Part shown: positions 34,993 through 42,526 of the stretch, piece after piece
Layout: each line of letters starts with the position of its first letter
Numbering within the stretch: position 1 is the first letter of the stretch
Assembly (NCBI RefSeq): GCF_016082275.1
Contig: NZ_MOWM01000055.1
Coordinates: 1-42,526, forward strand
Direction of reading: 5' to 3'
Length of the DNA stretch: 42,526 nucleotides
DNA from: Variovorax sp. E3
GTDB taxonomy: Bacteria > Pseudomonadota > Gammaproteobacteria > Burkholderiales > Burkholderiaceae_C
The notes under the pieces: generated by a model
What the model was told of the DNA's origin: nothing
The model's database searches: none
Seen by the model: only the letters and a program-made list of their open reading frames with translations
Translations under genes and position numbers: made by a program

Positions 34993-36440
34993 ATGCTTGC
35001 GTTGAAAGACCCGACCCTGTTCACAGACCGCGCACTGATCGGCGGTGAATGGGCCGCCGCCGACACCGGCGCCACGCTGCGCGTGCTCAACCCCGCGACC
35101 GGCGAGCAGGTCGGCACGGTGCCGCGCATGGGTGCGGCGGAAACCGCGCGCGCGGTGCGGGCCGCGTCGCAGGCCTTTCCCGCGTGGGCGGCGTTGTCGG
35201 TGAAGCGGCGCGCCGACCTGCTGCGCCGCTGGTACGAACTCATGATCGCCGCGCAGGACGACCTGGCCCTGATCATGACGACCGAGCAGGGCAAGCCGCT
35301 GGCCGAAGCGCGCGGCGAGATCGCCTACGGCGCGAGCTTCATCGAGTGGTTCGCCGAAGAGGCTCGGCGTGGTTACGGCGACGTGATTCCGGCCACGCAG
35401 ACGGGCCACCGCATCGTGGTGCTGCGCCAGCCGGTGGGCGTGTGCGCGGCCATCACGCCTTGGAACTTTCCCAATGCGATGCTGGCGCGCAAGCTCGGCC
35501 CCGCGCTCGCGGCGGGCTGCACCATGGTGGTCAAGCCGGCGTCGCAGACGCCGTTCTCCGCGCTCGCGATGGCGGTGCTGGCCGAGCGCGCCGCATTCCG
35601 CCGGGCGTGATCAATGTGCTGACGGGCGGCGCGGCGGAAATTGCCGGCCAGCTGTGCGCCAACCCCGTGGTGCGCAAGATCAGCTTCACGGGCTCGACCG
35701 AAATTGGCCGCGGCCTGATGCGCGCGTGCGCCGACAGCATCAAGAAGCTGTCGCTCGAACTGGGTGGCAACGCACCCTTCATCGTGTTTGACGATGCCGA
35801 CATCGACGCCGCGGTGGACGGCGCCATGGTCGCCAAGTTTCGCAACAACGGCCAGACCTGTGTGTGCGCCAACCGCATCTACGTGCAGCGCGGCGTGTAC
35901 GACGTCTTCGCCGACAGGCTGTCGCGCCGCGTGGCCGCGCTGCGCGTGGGCAACGGCGTGGAGGCGGGCGTGCAGGTCGGCCCGCTGATCGACGAGCGCG
36001 CCGTTGCCAAGGTCGAGGCGCACATTGCCGATGCCACGGCCAAGGGCGCGACCCTGCGCGTGGGCGGCCAGCGGCTGGGCGGCAACTTCCTGTCGCCGGC
36101 CGTGCTCACGGGCGTGACCCGTGCCATGCAGGTGAGCGAAGAAGAAACCTTCGGCCCGCTCGCGCCGCTGATCGGCTTCGACACCGAGGACGAAGTCGTG
36201 CGGCTGGCCAACGACACCGAGTTCGGCCTGGCCTCTTATTTCTACACCGCCGACCTGAAGCGCTCGTGGCGCGTGGCCGAGCGGCTGGAGGCCGGCATGG
36301 TGGGCATCAACACCGGCCTGATCTCCACGGCCGAGGCGCCATTCGGCGGCGTCAAGCAATCAGGCACCGGCCGCGAAGGCTCGAAGTACGGCATGGACGA
36401 CTACATGGAACGCAAGTACGTCTGCGTCGGCGTTGCCTGA
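34993..36440 (+). CDS. gabD: NAD(P)-dependent succinate-semialdehyde dehydrogenase (GabD-like), frameshifted
   Basis: Very close in pattern to GabD along its whole length: ITPWNFPNAMLARKLGPALA, SLELGGNAPFIVFDDADID (catalytic Glu), NNGQTCVCANRIYVQ (catalytic Cys), SEEETFGPLAPLIGF, EGSKYGMDDYMERKY. The frame breaks near 35591; one restored G reads LAERAGIPPGVINVLTGG and gives 482 residues. GabD oxidises succinate semialdehyde, but GabD-like enzymes in sugar operons often act on other semialdehydes such as 2-oxoglutarate semialdehyde or glutarate semialdehyde. Start ATG 34993 has GAGG seven bases upstream; a TTG at 34975 is less likely. Confidence 0.87.
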
Positions 36441-36495
36441 CGCCAGCCCTTCCTTCGCTTTCTTCCCTTTTGTTTCTTATCCCAAGGAGATCCTG

Positions 36496-37998
36496 ATGAA
36501 CGCACCCGCCAACCCCTGGAACCTGCTGCGCGACGACGTGCGCGCCTTCGTCGCCCGCCCCAAGAAGCTCTTCATCGGCGGCCAGTGGCGCGACCCCGTC
36601 AACGGCAAGACGCTCGAGGTCTTCGACCCCGCGCTGGGCACGCGCATCTGCACCGTGCCGGCCGGTGACGCGAAGGACGTGGACCTGGCCGTGGCGGCCG
36701 CGCGCGAGGCCTTCGACAACGGCCCGTGGTCCCGGCTCAACCCTTCCGAGCGCGGCAAGCTGGTGTGGCGTCTGGCCGACCTGCTGGAGGCCAACGCCGA
36801 CGAGCTCGCGCAACTCGAGGCGCTGGACAACGGCAAGCCCGTGACCGACGCACGCGGCGTGGACGTGGCCTTCTCCATCGAGCTGCTGCGCTACATGGCG
36901 GGCTGGTCGAACAAGATCCTGGGCCAGACCATTCCGCTGTCGAACCCGGCCGAGTTCCATGCCTACACGCTGCGCGAGCCGGTGGGCGTGGTCGGACAGA
37001 TCGTGCCATGGAACTTCCCGTTGATGATGGCCGTGTGGAAGGTGGCGCCCGCGCTTGCCGCCGGCTGCACGGTGATCCTGAAGCCGGCCGAGCAGACGCC
37101 GCTGTCGGCGCTGCGGCTGGCGGAGCTGGTGCAGGAGGCAGGCTTTCCGCCGGGCGTGTTCAACGTGGTTACCGGCTTCGGCGAGACCGCGGGCGCCGCC
37201 ATTGCCGCGCACCCCGACATCGACAAGGTCGCCTTCACCGGCTCCACCGAAGTGGGCCGGCTGATCCTGAAGGCCGCCACCGGCAACCTGAAGAAGGTGG
37301 CGCTGGAGCTCGGCGGCAAGTCGCCCGTGATTGTGTTCGGCGACGCCGACATCGAACAGGCCGTGGCCGGCGCGTCGAGTGCCATCTTCTACAACAATGG
37401 CCAGACCTGCACCGCGGGCTCGCGCCTCTATGTGCACCGCAAGGTCTATGACAAGGTGATGGAGGGCATCGTGCGCGAGGCCTCGGCGCTGACCATCGGC
37501 CACGGGCTGGACCCTGCCACGCGCATCGGCCCGCTGATCTCGGCCGAGCAGCGCGACCGCGTCGCGGACTACATCGAGCAGGGCCGCAAGGCCGGCGCGC
37601 AGGTGCTGACCGGCGGCGGCTCCGTGGGCAGCGCGGGCTACTTCCTGCAGCCCACGGTGCTGGCCAACACGAACGCGGGCATGAGCGTGGTGCGCGAAGA
37701 AATCTTCGGGCCGGTGCTGTGCGCCATGGTCTTCGATGACGACGACATCGACAGCGTGGTGCGCCAGGCCAACGACTCCGTCTACGGGTTGGCCGCCAGC
37801 CTCTACACCCGCGACGTGAGCGTGGCGCATCGCGTGGCCAAGCGGCTGAAGGCCGGCACCATCGGCATCAACACGCACCACGTGGTCGACGTGGCGCTGC
37901 CGTTCGGCGGTTTCAAGCAGTCGGGCTGGGGCCGCGAGATGGGCTACGAGGCGATCGCGCAGTACACCGAGGTCAAGTCCATCGGCATCGCGCTCTGA
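36496..37998 (+). CDS. Aldehyde dehydrogenase (class 1/2, phenylacetaldehyde/betaine-aldehyde type)
   Basis: 500-residue NAD-dependent aldehyde dehydrogenase, intact. Catalytic Glu271 in VALELGGKSP and Cys305 in NNGQTCTAGSRLYV; cofactor region IVPWNFPLMMAVWKVAPALA; tail INTHHVVDVALPFGGFKQSG followed by WGREMGYEAIAQYTEVKSI. The tail is typical of phenylacetaldehyde dehydrogenase-like enzymes, but substrate range in this class is wide. Start has AAGGAG upstream. Second ALDH in the unit, so the pathway may yield two aldehydes or one dialdehyde. Confidence 0.93.
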   Translation: MNAPANPWNLLRDDVRAFVARPKKLFIGGQWRDPVNGKTLEVFDPALGTRICTVPAGDAKDVDLAVAAAREAFDNGPWSRLNPSERGKLVWRLADLLEANADELAQLEALDNGKPVTDARGVDVAFSIELLRYMAGWSNKILGQTIPLSNPAEFHAYTLREPVGVVGQIVPWNFPLMMAVWKVAPALAAGCTVILKPAEQTPLSALRLAELVQEAGFPPGVFNVVTGFGETAGAAIAAHPDIDKVAFTGSTEVGRLILKAATGNLKKVALELGGKSPVIVFGDADIEQAVAGASSAIFYNNGQTCTAGSRLYVHRKVYDKVMEGIVREASALTIGHGLDPATRIGPLISAEQRDRVADYIEQGRKAGAQVLTGGGSVGSAGYFLQPTVLANTNAGMSVVREEIFGPVLCAMVFDDDDIDSVVRQANDSVYGLAASLYTRDVSVAHRVAKRLKAGTIGINTHHVVDVALPFGGFKQSGWGREMGYEAIAQYTEVKSIGIAL

Positions 37999-38018
37999 GC
38001 GCGTCAAGGAGCACCGGC

Positions 38019-39146
38019 ATGAAAGTCAGAGCAGCCGTACTTGAGCGCATGGGCGCGGCCCCGCCGTACGCCGACAGCCGTCCCCTTGCCATTCGCACTG
38101 TCGAGTTGACGCCGCCTGGGCCGGGGGAGGTGTTGATCCGCGTGGGCGCGGCGGGCCTTTGTCACTCCGACCTGTCGGTCATCAACGGCGACCGTCCGCG
38201 GCCCATGCCGATGGCACTGGGTCACGAGGCGGCCGGCGTGGTCGAAGAGGTCGGCGCGCACGTGCACGACCTGCAACGTGGCGACCACGTGGTGGTGGTC
38301 TTCGTGCCCAGTTGCGGACACTGCGCGCCCTGCGCTGAGGGCCGCCCCGCGCTGTGCGAGCCTGGCGCGGCCGCCAACAGCGCCGGCACGCTGCTGTCGG
38401 GCGCGCGCCGGCTCAGCGACCATGGCGCGCCGCTGAACCACCACCTCGGTTGCTCCGTCTTCGCGGAGTACGCCACGGTGTCCCGCCGCTCGCTGGTGAA
38501 AATCGACCCGGACGTGCCGCTCGACGAAGCGGCGCTGTTCGGCTGCGCGGTGCTGACCGGCGTGGGTGCGGTGGTGAACACGGCGCAGGTGCGCGTGGGG
38601 GCCTCGGTGGCGGTGGTGGGACTCGGCGGCGTGGGGCTGGCGGCGCTGATCGGCGCGCGTGCGGCGGGTGCGCGCCACATCGTGGCGGTCGACCTGTCGG
38701 AAGACAAGCTGGCGCAGGCACGCGCCCTGGGCGCCACGCACACCGTGAACGCGGGCAGCGACGACGCCAAGGCGCAGATCCGCGACATCACCTCGGGCGG
38801 GGCCGACTATGTATTCGAGTTCGCCGGCGCCATCCGGGCACTGTCGTTGGCCTACGACGCGACACGGCGCGGCGGCATGACCGTGACGGCGGGCCTGCCC
38901 ACTTCGACGGCGAGCTTCGCCTTGCCTGCGGTCAGCCTGGTGGCGGAGGAGCGCACGCTCAAGGGCAGCTACATCGGCACCTGCGTGCCTTCGCGCGACA
39001 TTCCACGCTTCATCGATCTGTACAAGCAGGGCCGGCTGCCGGTCGACAAGCTGCTGACGCACCGGCTGAAGCTGGACGACATCAACGAAGCCTTCGACCT
39101 GCTGCATGCCGGGCGGGCGATCCGACAGGTGGTGGTGTTCGATTAG
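38019..39146 (+). CDS. Zinc-dependent alcohol dehydrogenase (MDR family)
   Basis: 375 residues. Catalytic zinc: CHSDLSVING and GHEAAGVVEEVG. Structural zinc: CGHCAPCAEGRPALC. Rossmann fold: VAVVGLGGVGLAALIGAR, with AVDLSEDK after it, so NAD is preferred (acidic residue). The insert between residues about 110 and 135 (SAGTLLSGARRLSDHGAPLN) is that of class III-like and aryl alcohol dehydrogenases. It follows the second ALDH by 20 bases with AAGGAG upstream and is probably the last gene of unit 2. An ADH/ALDH pair suggests an alcohol-to-acid sequence. Confidence 0.93.
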   Translation: MKVRAAVLERMGAAPPYADSRPLAIRTVELTPPGPGEVLIRVGAAGLCHSDLSVINGDRPRPMPMALGHEAAGVVEEVGAHVHDLQRGDHVVVVFVPSCGHCAPCAEGRPALCEPGAAANSAGTLLSGARRLSDHGAPLNHHLGCSVFAEYATVSRRSLVKIDPDVPLDEAALFGCAVLTGVGAVVNTAQVRVGASVAVVGLGGVGLAALIGARAAGARHIVAVDLSEDKLAQARALGATHTVNAGSDDAKAQIRDITSGGADYVFEFAGAIRALSLAYDATRRGGMTVTAGLPTSTASFALPAVSLVAEERTLKGSYIGTCVPSRDIPRFIDLYKQGRLPVDKLLTHRLKLDDINEAFDLLHAGRAIRQVVVFD

Positions 39147-39175
39147 CAGGGAATTTGCCGTGGGGTGGCCGGCGC

Positions 39176-39873
39176 TCAGCCCGGCACCGGCGCCTCCCAC
39201 GCAAAGCCCACGCCGTACACGACCGTATCCAGTCGTGCCCCGGCGTCACCGCGCCGAGCTTGCGGCGCAGGTTCTTCACGTGGCTGTCGATGGCGCGCTC
39301 GGTCACGTCCACGGTGTCGTCGTAGGCCAGCTCGAGCAGCCGCGCGCGCGAGAAGATGCGCCCCGGGTGCCGCGACAGCACCTGCAGCAGCCCGAACTCG
39401 CGCCGCGTGAGGTTCAGCGGCGTGCCTTTGAGCGACGCGCGCCAATGAACGTCGTCCAGCACGAGCCCGGGCGCTTCGCCCTGCGAGGCCTGCTGCCCCG
39501 GCGCCAGGCCCGGCGCGGTGCGCCGCAGCACGGCGCGCACGCGCGCCACCAGCTCGCGCGGCGAAAAAGGCTTGCACACGTAGTCGTCGGCGCCCAGCTC
39601 CAGGCCCAGCAGCCGGTCGACCTCCTCGATGCGCGCGGTCAGCATGATGATCGGGTGCGCCGTGTGCTCGCGCGCGCGGCGCAGCACCTCGATGCCGTCC
39701 ATGCGCGGCAGCATGATGTCGAGCAGCGTGAGGTCGGGCGGCGCCGCAAGAATGCTCTGCAGCGCGCTTTGCCCGTCGGCGAAATGCGCGGTCTCGTAGC
39801 CCGCGTGGCGCAGGTAGTCCTGCACCACGGAGGCGATGTCGATCTCGTCCTCGACGATGACGATGCGTGTCAT
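39176..39873 (-). CDS. OmpR/BaeR-family response regulator, frameshifted near C-terminus
   Basis: Receiver domain with acidic pocket (VIVEDE), phosphorylation Asp52 (LTLLDIMLPRMDG) and Lys in YVCKPFSPREL. The winged-helix DNA-binding domain is LNLTRREFGLLQVLSRHPGR, RAIDSHVKNLRRKLG. The frame breaks near 39223-39225; one restored base reads DWIRVVYGVGFAWEAPVPG, the usual YGVGYRF-like ending, for 232 residues. Uncorrected, the chain runs on in a wrong frame. The start overlaps the sensor kinase stop (ATGA). It probably binds the four-box element at 41555-41593 upstream of its own operon. Confidence 0.9.
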
Positions 39874-41465
39874 GCGGATGCGGCCAGTGGCAGGGTGACG
39901 GTCAGGCGCAGGCCGCCGAGCGGCGAGGGCGCGGCATCGATGCTGCCGCCGTGCGCCTCGATGGTGGTGCGGCAGATCGACAGGCCCAGCCCCGAGCCGC
40001 CGTGCTCGCGGCTGCGCGAGGTCTCGCCGCGGAACAGGCGGTCGAACAGGCGCGGCAGCTCGTCTTCGGGCACGCCGGGCGCGCTGTCGTCGAACACCAG
40101 CGTGAGGCAGTTGCCGGTCCACGCGCCCTCGACCGTGACGTCGATGCGCAGTTCGCCGCCCTCGTCGGTATAGGCCAGCGTGTTCTCCAGCAGGTTCATG
40201 AAGACCTGGTGCAGCCGGTGCGCGTCGCCGTCGATGGTGGGCTGGGCGGACGCGGCGACAAGGTCGATGGCGCGGCGGTCGACCGCGATGCCGCGCCGGG
40301 CGAAGCGCTCGCGCGTGTGGTCGAGCGCCTCTTTCAGCAGCGACAGCGGGAACACCGTGGTGGTGAGCAGGTCGCTCTGCGGCTCGCGCATGCTGCTGCG
40401 CAGGTCGTCGACCAACTGGCCCAGGCGGATCACCTGGCGGTGCAGGCGCAGCGCGGTGCGCTCGTCGAAGGTGCGCACGCCGTCCTGCAGCGCCTCGATC
40501 TCGGCGCGCATGGCGGCCAGCGGCGTGCGCAGCTCGTGCGCCGCGTCGGCCAGCCACGCGCGGCGCGAGGCCTCGACCGTGTCCAGCCGCTGCGCCATGT
40601 CGTTGAAGGTCTTGCCCAGCAGCGCGAGTTCGTCGGAGCCCTGCACCGCCACGCGGGTCGACAGCCGCCCGCGCGCCACATCCTGTGCGGCCTGCGTGAG
40701 TTCGTCGATGGGCTTGAACCAGCGCCGCGCGAGCAGCCACGACAGCACCAGCGCAAAGGCCAGGCCGCACAGGCCGGTCAGCACGATCACGCCCGACTGC
40801 CGCGCGAGAAAGGCGCGGTCGGCCTCGCTCTCCAGGCCCTGCACCGGCGCGAGCGCGAGGTAGCCCACCACCGTGCGGCCGCGCCGCAGCGGCGTGCGCG
40901 CGGCGTTTTCGAGGTCGACCTGGGCGCCGACCACGCGCACGCCCTGCGCGTCGAGGACGGCCAGCCGCTGGTAGATGGAGTCGGCCATCTCGCGCGGATC
41001 GGGAAAGAACCACGGCGGCGGCATGTTCGGCAGCCGGCGCGGCAGCAGGTCGAGCTGCGGCGAGGGCGGCGGGGCTGGCGGAGGAATGGGCGGCGGCTCG
41101 TTGTTGTTGTCGGCGGCGCCGCCGTCGGTCGGGGCCACGCGCCGGGCGCGGTACTCGTACCAGGGCGGCAGGCGGCGTTCGTCGGTGCCGCCGGCGTTGT
41201 CCAGCGCGGCGGCCAGCCGGCCCATCTGCAGGCGGTGCCAGGCTTCGTCGTTGTTGCGCAGGCTCTTCCAGTCGCCGTTGGCGGCGTAGTGCTTGAGCAC
41301 CAGCTGCGAGAGCCAGTCCATGCGCCGGATCTCGATCTCGGCCACGTAGGAGCCCAGCCCCCGCTGCAGGGCCAGGATCGACAGGCCCGCGAAACTGAGC
41401 AGCAGCACGATCAGCAAGGCCGCCAGCGCCAGGAAGATCTTCCGGGAAAGGGTCAGTCTCGGCAT
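39870..41465 (-). CDS. BaeS-like sensor histidine kinase with proline-rich periplasmic insert
   Basis: 531 residues. TM1 about 9-32 (FLALAALLIVLLLSFAGLSI), periplasmic domain to about 225, TM2 (GVIVLTGLCGLAFALVLSWL), HAMP, then HisKA with His310 in RAWLADAAHELRTPLAAMRA, EIEALQDG, and HATPase boxes NLLENTLAYTDEGG and GGSGLGLSICR. The WLADxxHELRTPL...EIEALQDG stretch is typical of BaeS, which senses envelope stress. It is about 60 residues longer than E. coli BaeS; the periplasmic part holds NNNEPPPIPPPAPPPSPQ, an unusual proline-rich linker. First gene of a two-gene operon with the response regulator. Confidence 0.93.
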   Translation of the reverse strand: MPRLTLSRKIFLALAALLIVLLLSFAGLSILALQRGLGSYVAEIEIRRMDWLSQLVLKHYAANGDWKSLRNNDEAWHRLQMGRLAAALDNAGGTDERRLPPWYEYRARRVAPTDGGAADNNNEPPPIPPPAPPPSPQLDLLPRRLPNMPPPWFFPDPREMADSIYQRLAVLDAQGVRVVGAQVDLENAARTPLRRGRTVVGYLALAPVQGLESEADRAFLARQSGVIVLTGLCGLAFALVLSWLLARRWFKPIDELTQAAQDVARGRLSTRVAVQGSDELALLGKTFNDMAQRLDTVEASRRAWLADAAHELRTPLAAMRAEIEALQDGVRTFDERTALRLHRQVIRLGQLVDDLRSSMREPQSDLLTTTVFPLSLLKEALDHTRERFARRGIAVDRRAIDLVAASAQPTIDGDAHRLHQVFMNLLENTLAYTDEGGELRIDVTVEGAWTGNCLTLVFDDSAPGVPEDELPRLFDRLFRGETSRSREHGGSGLGLSICRTTIEAHGGSIDAAPSPLGGLRLTVTLPLAASA

Positions 41466-41554
41466 GGGCTCGTAAGGGGCATGCGCGCATTCTGCGGCAT
41501 GCGTGGCGGGCGGACGGTCTTCATGGGCAAGCCGTCGATCATGCCGCCCAAATG

Positions 41555-41593
41555 GGGAGGAATCTGGGAGAAGTGTTCTCCCATATTTCTCCC
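41555..41593. promoter_or_regulatory. Four-box dyad operator, candidate response-regulator site
   Basis: Four 7-mers: GGGAGGA at 41555, GGGAGAA at 41566, then TTCTCCC at 41576 and TTCTCCC at 41587. The outer spacings are 11 bp, the inner 10 bp, so each half is a one-turn direct repeat and the two halves face each other. OmpR-family regulators bind direct repeats of this period as head-to-tail dimers. It lies 89 bases upstream of the sensor kinase start and 23 bases before the divergent small ORF, so it can control both. The symmetry is directly visible; the binding protein is inferred. Confidence 0.75.
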
Positions 41594-41616
41594 GATTGAA
41601 AACGCACCATGGCCCC

Positions 41617-41774
41617 ATGAACCCCCCTATGGACCTGCCGCTGCTGCTGGCGATCACGGTGTTTTTTGGCTGCTGACCCAGGCGTGGGCGCTGTTCGTCT
41701 TCTGGGCGGAAGACTGTGCCACGCGGCCCGTGCCCGGGGCGGGCCCGAACGCAAAGGAGCAGAAGACGCCATGA
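41617..41774 (+). CDS. Small single-span membrane protein (about 52 aa), frameshifted
   Basis: ATG 41617 encodes MNPPMDLPLLLAITVFF; as sequenced the frame then stops at GC*. Adding one T to the run at 41662-41667 continues as WLLTQAWALFVFWAEDCATR, with a short polar tail, and ends in a TGA that overlaps the dioxygenase ATG (ATGA). A hydrophobic span of about 25 residues with three Trp and a cytoplasmic-like tail suggests one membrane helix. No family is recognised. The stop/start overlap and the codon-like pattern support a real gene coupled to the dioxygenase, but at this length chance cannot be ruled out. Confidence 0.45.
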
Positions 41775-42526
41775 CACACCCTCGAACACCGCCCCGTCCA
41801 CCCGCCCTCGGGCGCCGCGGCCTGCTGGCCGCGCTCGGCGCCGCAGGGCTCGCCGCCTCGGCGCATCCTGCCCGTCCGGCACGGGCCGCCGCGCGCAAGC
41901 TGCCGCTGACCGCGCAGACCACCGAAGGGCCGTACTACCTCGACGTGGCGAAGCTGCGCGCCGACATCACCGAAGGCCTCGACGGCGTGCCGCTCGAAGT
42001 GCGCTTCACCGTGAGCGACACCACCGGCCGCCCGCTGCCGAAGCTGCGCGTGGTCCTGTGGCACTGCGACGCGCAGGGCCGCTACTCGGGCTTCGGCGGG
42101 CAGGGCGACGACCGCGCGCTGACGTTCGAGGGCCAGGCCTTCCTGCGCGGCAGCCAGCACACCGACCGCGACGGCGCCGTGGCCTTCACCACCGTGTACC
42201 CGGGCTGGTACGCGGGGCGCACCACGCACATCCATTTCAAGGTGCTGAACGGCGCGCGCGCCGTGCTCACCTCGCAGTTCTTCCTGCCCGACGCACTCAG
42301 CGAGTTCCTCTACACGCAGGTGTCGGGCTACCAGCGCTCGCGGCTGCGCGACACGCTCAACAGCGCCGACGGCATTGCGCTGAAGGCCGGCGACACCGTG
42401 CTCGGCGCGGTGCGCGAGGAACGGCGGCGCTATGTCGCGACGCTCGCGCTGGTGGTCGACCCGGCCGCGAACCCCGTGGTCGACCGGCCCTCGCCGCCCC
42501 CGCCGCTGGGTGCGATGCCGTCCGGC
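41771..42526 (+). CDS. Tat-exported intradiol dioxygenase-like protein, 3' end missing
   Basis: 252 codons to the right edge, still open. The N-terminus has a Tat-like signal: GRRGLLAALGAAGLAASAHP, cleavage likely after ARA. The mature part has the intradiol ring-cleavage fold: LTAQTTEGPYYLD, PLPKLRVVLWHCDAQGRYSG, YPGWYAGRTTHIHFKV. In protocatechuate dioxygenase the iron is held by two Tyr and two His; here Tyr in GWYAGR and the His pair in THIHF fit, and the GPYY region may be the other Tyr contributor. Exported members of this group are common but few have known substrates. It is coupled to the small ORF and divergent from the BaeSR-like operon. Confidence 0.85.
   Translation, partial: MTHPRTPPRPPALGRRGLLAALGAAGLAASAHPARPARAAARKLPLTAQTTEGPYYLDVAKLRADITEGLDGVPLEVRFTVSDTTGRPLPKLRVVLWHCDAQGRYSGFGGQGDDRALTFEGQAFLRGSQHTDRDGAVAFTTVYPGWYAGRTTHIHFKVLNGARAVLTSQFFLPDALSEFLYTQVSGYQRSRLRDTLNSADGIALKAGDTVLGAVREERRRYVATLALVVDPAANPVVDRPSPPPPLGAMPSG

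Noticed and set aside
39867..41774. 635-codon plus-strand frame opposite the sensor kinase
   Set aside because: Shadow of the kinase; only its last 40 or so codons coincide with the small membrane ORF, which is annotated separately.
1..42526. Defence island, prophage or genomic-island boundary
   Set aside because: No integrase, transposase, tRNA, attachment repeats or defence genes; gene content is metabolic throughout.

Overview
The window is GC-rich DNA with tightly packed genes, short spacers and many ATGA stop/start overlaps. The proteins (a Bug-type solute-binding protein, a Tat-exported intradiol dioxygenase, RutR/PreTA pyrimidine catabolism) point to a beta-proteobacterium, most likely Burkholderiales/Comamonadaceae of the Variovorax type. 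This placement is inferred from protein style, not from a marker gene. There are no RNA genes, insertion sequences, phage genes or CRISPR arrays. No gene-free stretch reaches 300 bases; the longest is the 280-base control region at 11854-12133.

Layout. (1) 1-3369, minus: a FUSC-family membrane protein cut by the left edge, and a Nudix hydrolase with a metallo-beta-lactamase-like tail. (2) 3509-4726: an acyl-CoA dehydrogenase. (3) 4747-11853, minus: a complete reductive pyrimidine catabolism operon in the order preT-preA-NCS1 permease-dihydropyrimidinase-ureidopropionase/carbamoylase. Divergent from it is a regulator pair, a MocR-type GntR protein lacking its PLP lysine and a RutR homologue (12134-14272). 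The divergent region carries a 15/16 match to the RutR operator and a separate pair of 17-bp inverted elements. (4) 14344-17573: a Bug solute-binding protein plus a PhzF-RidA fusion, divergent from an AraC regulator. (5) 17578-39146: an RpiR regulator and two plus-strand transcription units for a sugar, polyol or cyclitol of unknown identity. Unit 1 is SDR, binding protein, ATPase, two permeases and FGGY kinase. Unit 2 is SDR, XenA/YqjM-like flavin reductase, ThDP enzyme, SDR, binding protein, ATPase, permease, ketose 3-epimerase, GabD-like ALDH, second ALDH and zinc ADH. Related palindromic boxes precede both units, suggesting one RpiR regulon. (6) 39176-42526: a BaeSR-like two-component system, a four-box dyad operator, a tiny membrane ORF and an exported intradiol dioxygenase running off the right edge.

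Twelve reading-frame breaks in eleven genes can each be repaired by adding one base in or beside a short run or GC-rich repeat; none needs a base removed. This one-sided pattern fits deletion errors in the sequence better than gene decay, so the broken genes are annotated as full-length CDS with the break position given.

The most promising undescribed biology is the two-unit catabolic cassette. It joins sugar-type import, kinase and epimerase functions to an enone reductase and a ThDP carbon-carbon bond enzyme, and its boxes tie it to an RpiR regulator.
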